NCBI GenBank assembly: GCA_964566055.1
Contig: CAZMHI010000075.1
Coordinates: 1-20,333 of the forward strand
Length of the DNA: 20,333 nucleotides
From: TMED23 sp964566055
GTDB lineage: Bacteria; Pseudomonadota; Alphaproteobacteria; Rhodospirillales; UBA2165
Reading direction: 5' to 3'
The translations under genes and the position numbers were made by a program. How positions within the stretch are numbered: the first letter of the stretch is position 1; each line of letters starts with the position of its first letter. This document shows, one piece after another, positions 15,791 through 20,333 of this stretch. The notes under the pieces are model-generated. The model had not been told where the DNA came from. It was given only the letters and a program-made list of their open reading frames with translations, and did not search any database.

Positions 15791-16184
15791 AAACCGCACC
15801 GTTGCAAACTATATGACAAAAGATCTGATAACCTTCAGCCCGAACCAGGACATCCACCAGGCGGTTAAGACTTTGGTGGACAACCGGATTTCCGGTGGCC
15901 CGGTACTTGACGGTGACGGGAACCTGATCGGTATTCTTACCAAAAAAGACTGCCTGCGGGTCGCCTATAGTGCCATCTATCACGGCGAATGGGGTGGGCG
16001 TGTCGCCGATCATATGACGTCTGAAGTGAAAACCTTGGATACCAGCCTTGATATTGTAGAGGCAGCGCAAATGTTCCTGGATCATCCCTATCACCGGTTT
16101 CCAGTTATGCAGGACGGCAATCTTAAGGGCTTGATTAGCCGCTATGACGTATTGGCAGCGCTTGAGGATTTCTGGCCGGAATAG
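15783..16184 (+). CDS. Tandem CBS-domain protein
   Basis: A 133-residue protein made only of two CBS domains: about 8-65 (VANYMTKDLITF...GGPVLDGDGNLIGILTKKD) and 75-130 (VADHMTSEVKTL...RFPVMQDGNLKGLISRYD). Paired CBS domains (a Bateman module) usually bind adenine nucleotides and regulate a partner. It has no effector domain, so it should act in trans. ATG 15783 is preferred because AGGAGG (15769-15774) precedes it and it overlaps the nqrM stop by eight bases, implying translational coupling. Its place as the last gene of the nqr operon suggests it senses energy charge for Na+-NQR or the antiporter next door, which is inference. A 44-codon upstream extension is rejected as an nqrM shadow. Confidence 0.88.
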   Translation: MSENRTVANYMTKDLITFSPNQDIHQAVKTLVDNRISGGPVLDGDGNLIGILTKKDCLRVAYSAIYHGEWGGRVADHMTSEVKTLDTSLDIVEAAQMFLDHPYHRFPVMQDGNLKGLISRYDVLAALEDFWPE

Positions 16185-16194
16185 ACGGAGATGC

Positions 16195-17373
16195 CTAAGG
16201 TCCGAGATCGTTAGTTCGGCGCAGGACATTGTTGCAGCCGAGTAATCCCAAGGGTGTAATCAAATTCAAAAGAAATGACGTAAAGATCAATACCGAGAAA
16301 ATACGGGCATCAAACAGGCCGGCATGTAACCCTACCGACGATAACAGATAGGCCATCTCCGCACGGCCGCACATGCCGACGCCGACGGTAAACGATTGCG
16401 GCCAGTCGAAACCAACGAGTCTCGCCATAACCCCGGCACTCAAGATCTGCCCGATGACAACGGCGGCAGTTAGGGTCAACACGAACCAAAGAGACGGAGT
16501 CATCACCGCATCAAAGGTGATGTGAAAACCAAGGGAGACAAAAAAGATGGGCCCAAGGAAGGAGTAGGCAATGGCATGCAACCGGTCCTCCACTTTGTCG
16601 AAGAGTTCGGCGATGGCGACCTTTTTGGTGAAAAACAACCCGGCCAGATAGCCGCCGACAATGATGTGAAGGCCTATGGCCTGCGCAAACAAACCGAAGC
16701 CGAGCGCCAACAGAATAATGAACGTGAAGACTTTACCGTGACGGTCTTGAAACGGTTCTTTCAATTTAGGATAGACCCAATGGCCGAAGGCGATAACAGC
16801 GGCAAAGAACAAGATCGCCTTACCGACCACTACCATAAGAGAGACTGGATCGGCGCTGTTACCGTTAATTAAACCAAGCATGAGGCCGAACAGGATCAAC
16901 GTCAAAAGATCATCCAATACGCAGGATGCGACGATAACACGGGCGATCCGCGTTTGTTGCAGCTTCAAATCTTCAAGAATGGTAATGGTAATGACTACGG
17001 CTGTTGCCGTCATGGTTAGACCGACAAACAGGGATTGGACGATGCTCAGGTCAAAGGCAATGGCAATGGCAAAGGCGACGCAAAATGGCACTGCCGCACC
17101 CACCAGGGCCACACCGACCGATAGCTTGATGGCAGTGAAAAATTCAGCCGGATCGGTTTTGACACCGGCATGCAGCATGATGAAAAAAATCCCCATCTCG
17201 GCCAGGACATCGATGATATCGCTCGGACTGATCCAGCCGAGCACGGCCGGGCCGACAATAATACCCATCACCAATTCGCCCATAATAATGGGAATACCAA
17301 CCCAGCGCAGCACCATGGCCGCCGACCAGACAACGGCCATCATGATCAGAAGATGAATAAAGACCGGCTCCAT
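16195..17373 (-). CDS. CPA2-family Na+/H+ (cation/proton) antiporter
   Basis: A 392-residue membrane protein of about 11-13 helices, without the C-terminal RCK/TrkA-N domain of KefB/KefC. VASCVLDDLLTL places two adjacent aspartates (D154, D155) in the core ion-binding helix. In this superfamily a DD motif marks electrogenic Na+/H+ antiporters (NapA, NhaA). GMCGRAEMAYLL near residue 330 is another conserved CPA2 segment. It probably exchanges Na+ for H+ at the inner membrane. It is 32 bases downstream of the octaheme cytochrome gene on the same strand, so likely co-transcribed, and only 10 bases separate its 3' end from the nqr operon. A GGAAGGAT lies 12 bases before the ATG, rather far. Confidence 0.88.
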   Translation of the reverse strand: MEPVFIHLLIMMAVVWSAAMVLRWVGIPIIMGELVMGIIVGPAVLGWISPSDIIDVLAEMGIFFIMLHAGVKTDPAEFFTAIKLSVGVALVGAAVPFCVAFAIAIAFDLSIVQSLFVGLTMTATAVVITITILEDLKLQQTRIARVIVASCVLDDLLTLILFGLMLGLINGNSADPVSLMVVVGKAILFFAAVIAFGHWVYPKLKEPFQDRHGKVFTFIILLALGFGLFAQAIGLHIIVGGYLAGLFFTKKVAIAELFDKVEDRLHAIAYSFLGPIFFVSLGFHITFDAVMTPSLWFVLTLTAAVVIGQILSAGVMARLVGFDWPQSFTVGVGMCGRAEMAYLLSSVGLHAGLFDARIFSVLIFTSFLLNLITPLGLLGCNNVLRRTNDLGP

Positions 17374-17405
17374 GAAGCTTTGCTTATCCTTCCGGTTGCC
17401 TCATC

Positions 17406-18560
17406 CTAGCGATCGCCGTGAATCCGCTCCGCATTGGCGGCCGCCCATGCCTTATCTTTGGTGACATGGCAGCCGAGACAGACCCGATCCACGGTCAGGT
17501 AAGCTCTACCTTTCCGACCCATCCGCACAAATTTACCGTCATCGGTGAACATCTTCCAGCCGGGATCCGTATCTATGCGGAAAATGTGACTGCGGACATC
17601 GCCTTTGGGTATTGATCCGCCTTTATGCCTGATCGTCTTTTTCACGGCTGATTTACCGGCAAAAGGCATATGGCAGTTAATGCATTTACGATGCGGCTCC
17701 GGAGCGACAGCTATCTTGACGTCTTCCTCATGGCATTTAATACAGGTGGCTTGCTGACCTTTGAAACCGCCACGCGAATACTTTGTTCCGGCATGAGCGT
17801 CGTGGCAGGCAAGACAGCCTTTTTTCCGGTGCGGTGAGGCCAGCAAATCTTCATATTGCTCATGATGTTTGACCAGCCCGCCCGTGGCATCAATTTTTTT
17901 AACGTCGCCCCGCGCGTGGCACGTTCCACAATTGGCTTTAGTGGACAGCTTGACCTGCGTGGGCTTAGCGGCATGAGCGGCGGCAGGCCCATGGCAGGCC
18001 TCACAAGTGACTCCGGGTTCTGCCCAGGTGCCGTGAATACCTTGGAGCCCGTCCTGGTGCGGTCCATCGGCGCCAGAGGCCGTCCAGCCGGTCGTGTGAC
18101 AGGTACCGCAGGTGTAGGGTTTTTTAGGCGCTTTTTTGGCATCATAGCCGGTCCAACCGGCGGTTAGTCCCAGTTCCTCATTAGCGAGATTATATTGCCG
18201 GTTTTCCTTTCCAGTGAGGATGTAGCCGTCTTTGTCCATAAAGCGGGCTTTCCAACCATAACCGCCGATGACATGGGAAACATCGTTCCAACTCAAGCCT
18301 TGGGGCGGCCTGGCGACGCCGGGCGAGGTGCCGAGCGGATATTTTGGTGGTTTGCCGTCGATTTTCTGGATTTTATAGGGATGGCCGGACTGACGGTAAA
18401 CCTCATAGATTTCCTGGTGACAACTGGCGCATTTTGCTGAACCGGCGTAAAGGCTCTTGTCGGCTGCCAATGTATTTGCAGCAAAAACGCTGCCCATTAG
18501 AAATAGTGCTGTTCCCACAAAAGCCCGTACAAATGAAAAACCATTTAGACAATGCATCAT
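17406..18560 (-). CDS. Octaheme c-type cytochrome, periplasmic
   Basis: A 384-residue exported protein with eight CxxCH sites: residues 44-48, 151-155, 186-190, 211-215, 249-253, 273-277, 293-297 and 361-365. There is no CxxCK site, so it is not a NrfA or octaheme nitrite reductase of the usual kind. A signal peptide (hydrophobic 10-27) precedes an A-A-D start of the mature chain. A roughly 100-residue segment between hemes 1 and 2 (VSHVIGGYGWKARFMDKDGYILTG) recurs, as I recall, in uncharacterised multiheme cytochromes related to cytochrome c554. Reactivity is unknown: it could be an electron carrier or a reductase. GGAGG lies six bases before the first of two adjacent ATGs. An FNR-type promoter precedes it. 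Confidence 0.88.
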   Translation of the reverse strand: MMHCLNGFSFVRAFVGTALFLMGSVFAANTLAADKSLYAGSAKCASCHQEIYEVYRQSGHPYKIQKIDGKPPKYPLGTSPGVARPPQGLSWNDVSHVIGGYGWKARFMDKDGYILTGKENRQYNLANEELGLTAGWTGYDAKKAPKKPYTCGTCHTTGWTASGADGPHQDGLQGIHGTWAEPGVTCEACHGPAAAHAAKPTQVKLSTKANCGTCHARGDVKKIDATGGLVKHHEQYEDLLASPHRKKGCLACHDAHAGTKYSRGGFKGQQATCIKCHEEDVKIAVAPEPHRKCINCHMPFAGKSAVKKTIRHKGGSIPKGDVRSHIFRIDTDPGWKMFTDDGKFVRMGRKGRAYLTVDRVCLGCHVTKDKAWAAANAERIHGDR

Positions 18561-18582
18561 CCCGCACCTCCCGGAAAATCAC

Positions 18583-18625
18583 ATTATATAACAGACGGTT
18601 GCTGCCAGAAAATGATCGTTATCAA
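18583..18625 (-). promoter_or_regulatory. FNR-type promoter of the octaheme cytochrome/antiporter operon
   Basis: Read on the minus strand, TTGATAACGATCAT (18625-18612) matches TTGAT-N4-ATCAA at 9 of 10 positions. A perfect -10 TATAAT lies at 18588-18583, 33 bp from the box centre. The predicted start is about 18576, giving a leader of roughly 16 bases that includes the ribosome site. The activator would sit at about -41.5 or -42.5. Confidence 0.72.
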
Positions 18626-18632
18626 TTTAAAA

Positions 18633-18670
18633 TTGTCGCTGATCAAAGACAATAGCCGACAATTCGGCTA
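18633..18670. promoter_or_regulatory. Second FNR-like half-matching site and adjoining inverted repeat
   Basis: TTGTCGCTGATCAA (18633-18646) fits TTG-N8-CAA and matches the FNR consensus at 8 of 10 positions. It is centred about 21 bp upstream of the better site at 18612-18625. ATTGTC or its complement GACAAT occurs at 18632, 18648 and 18658. A 7-bp hairpin TAGCCGA-CAAT-TCGGCTA occupies 18653-18670. This may be a composite operator between the divergent octaheme and ZIP genes; function is unproven. Confidence 0.35.
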
Positions 18671-18729
18671 AAGCAGAAGCAAGAAAGCATACGTACTATT
18701 TTACTGGCTTAAATTTGAGCGAATTAATT

Positions 18730-18758
18730 TTGACGGCTATGTAGCCAAAGAATATCAC
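18730..18758 (+). promoter_or_regulatory. Candidate sigma-70 promoter for the ZIP transporter gene
   Basis: TTGACG (18730-18735), a 17-base spacer and TATCAC (18753-18758) form a plausible housekeeping promoter about 30 bases before the start codon. A small inverted repeat GGCTA-TG-TAGCC (18735-18746) lies in the spacer and could be an operator. Confidence 0.4.
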
Positions 18759-18788
18759 CGCGATTTTTTATGATTGTCAGGTCTTATT

Positions 18789-20165
18789 ATGGACTTCCAG
18801 TTCTTCTTGTGGGCAATTCTACTTGGCGGTCTATCGGCTGTTTCTTTGCCAATCGGGTCAATTTTAGGTTTGAGCTGGCAGCCGAATAACAGAATTGTCG
18901 GCAGTATGACGGCGTTCGGTGGGGGTGCTCTTATTGCTGCTTTGGCAATTGAGCTCGTTGCACCAACGACCATGCAATTGGTTAAGGCCGAGAGTATGGT
19001 CGTTAAGGATCAAGCGGCTCATCATTTAATCAATCTGCTTATAGGCGCCATTATTGGCGGTATCTTATTTGTTATCCTCGACAGCATTATTAACGCCCAA
19101 GGGGGGTTTTTGCGAAAAACCTCGGCAACGATTGAATATTTTACCAATCGCAAATCTGCCCGTCGAAAAAAAATTTTGGAACATTTGGCGAGCAGTGAAT
19201 TAATCAGGCACCTGCCTCTCGAAATTGTTGAAGAGATGGTTACCAAGGTAAACGAACGAAAATTTAAGAAGGGCGAATTTCTATGTATAGAAGGTGCTGA
19301 AGGTGACGAAGTCTTCTTTATAGAGTCGGGAACCATCTCTATTACCCGAGGTGCTGAGGAAATAACCACTCTGGAAGCCGGTGATGTGTTGGGAGAGATA
19401 GCCCTGGTTACTGGCGCTCCCAGAACCGCGAGTGCGGTTGCGTTAGAGAGCACAGCTGCACTTACCTTTCCAAAAGAGGACTTCGATCAGTGGCGGGCAG
19501 AGTCCAGCGAATTTGACGCCGCAGCCCTCAGACTTTCCGCCACCAGACTTAAGGAACTGGTTGATCGAGACGACATCACTATAGACGTAGAAGAATGGGT
19601 GGACGATGCCATGACCGCTCTGATCGAGACCTCCGTCGTACCCACGGATACCCAGCTTCAAAAGATCAGCGAAGAACATGGGGGCGCTCCCATGGCGATA
19701 TGGCTGGGGATTTTACTGGATGGCATTCCTGAGAGCTTCGTTATAGGGTCCGCCCTCGTTTTATCCATATCGGTTGTAACCTCTCAAGGTGGCGCGGATT
19801 CCATAACGTTGGCGTCTATTATCCCCTATACACTAATTGCAGGATTATTCCTTGCCAACTTTCCGGAGGCGATGAGCAGTTCGATTGGCATGAAAAAACA
19901 GGGGTGGAACAACGTAAGAATATTTGGGATGTGGTTTAGTTTGATGGTTATGACGGCCCTTGGCGCCGGCATCGGTTTCTGGTTAGGCGGGAATGTAGAA
20001 CATGGCGTCGTTGTTCTGATAGAAGGGCTTGCTGCTGGTGCCATGTTAACAATGATTGCGGCGGCAATGATACCTGAGGCTGTTCATCTTGGCGGCAGCA
20101 ATATTACCGGGCTATCAACATTATCTGGATTTCTAGCGGCCATCGCCTTTAAATTGTTGGAGTAG
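18789..20165 (+). CDS. ZIP-family metal transporter with inserted cyclic-nucleotide-binding domain
   Basis: A 458-residue membrane protein in three parts. Residues 1-105 hold three helices. Residues 125-255 form a CRP/PKA-type cyclic-nucleotide-binding domain with the phosphate-binding cassette GEIALVTGAPRTA (202-214), including the key E203 and R212. Residues 300-458 hold about five helices with ZIP-like metal motifs LDGIPES (310-316), LANFPEA (355-361) and AAAMIPEA near 430. The insert occupies the long cytoplasmic loop between helices 3 and 4. Canonical ZIP histidines (HNxPEG) are replaced by D311 and N357, so metal choice is uncertain. The likely role is metal uptake or export gated by cAMP or cGMP, which is inference. 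ATG 18789 is chosen over a TTG five codons earlier with no ribosome site. Confidence 0.82.
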   Translation: MDFQFFLWAILLGGLSAVSLPIGSILGLSWQPNNRIVGSMTAFGGGALIAALAIELVAPTTMQLVKAESMVVKDQAAHHLINLLIGAIIGGILFVILDSIINAQGGFLRKTSATIEYFTNRKSARRKKILEHLASSELIRHLPLEIVEEMVTKVNERKFKKGEFLCIEGAEGDEVFFIESGTISITRGAEEITTLEAGDVLGEIALVTGAPRTASAVALESTAALTFPKEDFDQWRAESSEFDAAALRLSATRLKELVDRDDITIDVEEWVDDAMTALIETSVVPTDTQLQKISEEHGGAPMAIWLGILLDGIPESFVIGSALVLSISVVTSQGGADSITLASIIPYTLIAGLFLANFPEAMSSSIGMKKQGWNNVRIFGMWFSLMVMTALGAGIGFWLGGNVEHGVVVLIEGLAAGAMLTMIAAAMIPEAVHLGGSNITGLSTLSGFLAAIAFKLLE

Positions 20166-20167
20166 AC

Positions 20168-20254
20168 TTTCTGTAATCGATAATCGGTGAGATCTGGATC
20201 TCAAACTCTAAAAATGCTTTTCCGCAAATTACAGAAACAGGACAAGGCCTGTTT
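20168..20254. repeat. Nested inverted repeats downstream of the ZIP gene
   Basis: TTTCTGTAAT (20168-20177) is exactly complementary to ATTACAGAAA (20228-20237). Between them is GAGATC-TG-GATCTC (20189-20202). A third stem, AAACAGG (20235-20241) with CCTGTTT (20248-20254), shares three bases with the right outer arm, so the two stems exclude each other. It could be the 3' end of the ZIP transcript or the leader of a gene beyond the window. The last stem is terminator-like but lacks a T-run. Confidence 0.5.
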
Positions 20255-20316
20255 AGTTGCGAAATCCCCTTGAGGCATTTTAACTATTGTAACCAACTAG
20301 CCTTCAATAGTTATTT

Positions 20317-20333
20317 ATGTCCGCTATGGGTCA
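20317..20333. repeat. Truncated GTCCGC palindromic repeat at window end
   Basis: ATGTCCGCTATGGGTCA matches the left arm and loop (GGGTCA, complement TGACCC as at 69-74) of the repeat family at the left end of the window. The right arm is cut off. Confidence 0.55.

Noticed and set aside
16522..17356. Plus-strand open frames inside the antiporter gene
   Set aside because: Low-complexity antisense translation of hydrophobic codons; the minus-strand frame is a clear CPA2 membrane protein.
17406..18560. Octaheme cytochrome as an NrfA/octaheme nitrite reductase or hydroxylamine oxidoreductase
   Set aside because: All eight sites are CxxCH with no CxxCK, and I see no motif for the cross-linked tyrosine heme of HAO.
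18653..18670. TAGCCGA/TCGGCTA hairpin as an intrinsic terminator
   Set aside because: It lies upstream of two divergent genes, not after one, and has no T-run on either strand.

Overview
The window is a compact stretch of a bacterial chromosome, most likely from an alphaproteobacterium. The evidence is a receiver-domain protein with a GPDRRR/DDRR tail typical of alphaproteobacteria, GTCCGC...GCGGAC intergenic palindromes, and a full Na+-NQR operon with its maturation genes. This is inference from family resemblance, because no rRNA or tRNA gene is present. I support twenty protein genes. No mobile element, CRISPR array or RNA gene was recognised, and no gene-free stretch exceeds 300 bases.

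Layout. (1) Bases 1-952: an AT-rich, degenerate CheY-like receiver gene bracketed by palindromic repeats. (2) Bases 953-6985, minus strand: a tightly packed operon read right to left: an amino-acid dehydrogenase of the Glu/Leu/Phe/Val family, a three-gene 2-oxoacid:ferredoxin oxidoreductase (gamma-delta fusion, alpha, beta), and an AMP-forming acyl-CoA synthetase. (3) Bases 7184-8742, plus strand: a di-heme cytochrome c4-like protein and an orphan MlaF-like ABC ATPase. (4) Bases 8962-16184, plus strand: nqrABCDEF, apbE, nqrM and a twin-CBS protein, mostly overlapping or a few bases apart. (5) Bases 16195-18560, minus strand: an octaheme c-type cytochrome followed by a CPA2 Na+/H+ antiporter-like gene. 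(6) Bases 18789-20165, plus strand: a ZIP-family metal transporter with a cyclic-nucleotide-binding domain inserted in its central loop.

How the parts fit. Four promoters (receiver gene, dehydrogenase/oxidoreductase operon, cytochrome c4, octaheme cytochrome) each carry a 14-base FNR/CRP-family palindrome matching TTGAT-N4-ATCAA at 9 or 10 of 10 positions. Each palindrome is centred 32-33 bp upstream of a plausible -10 hexamer, the geometry of an activator site near -41.5. I infer a small regulon responding to low oxygen (or another FNR-family signal). It would switch on an oxygen-sensitive oxidoreductase and periplasmic electron carriers. I see no such site before the Na+-NQR operon.

The dehydrogenase lacks both residues that bind the glutamate side chain. 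The operon therefore looks like a reversible module linking a non-acidic amino acid, its 2-oxoacid, the acyl-CoA and the free carboxylic acid. The Na+ pump and the predicted DD-motif Na+/H+ antiporter lie in convergent operons and may form a sodium circuit.
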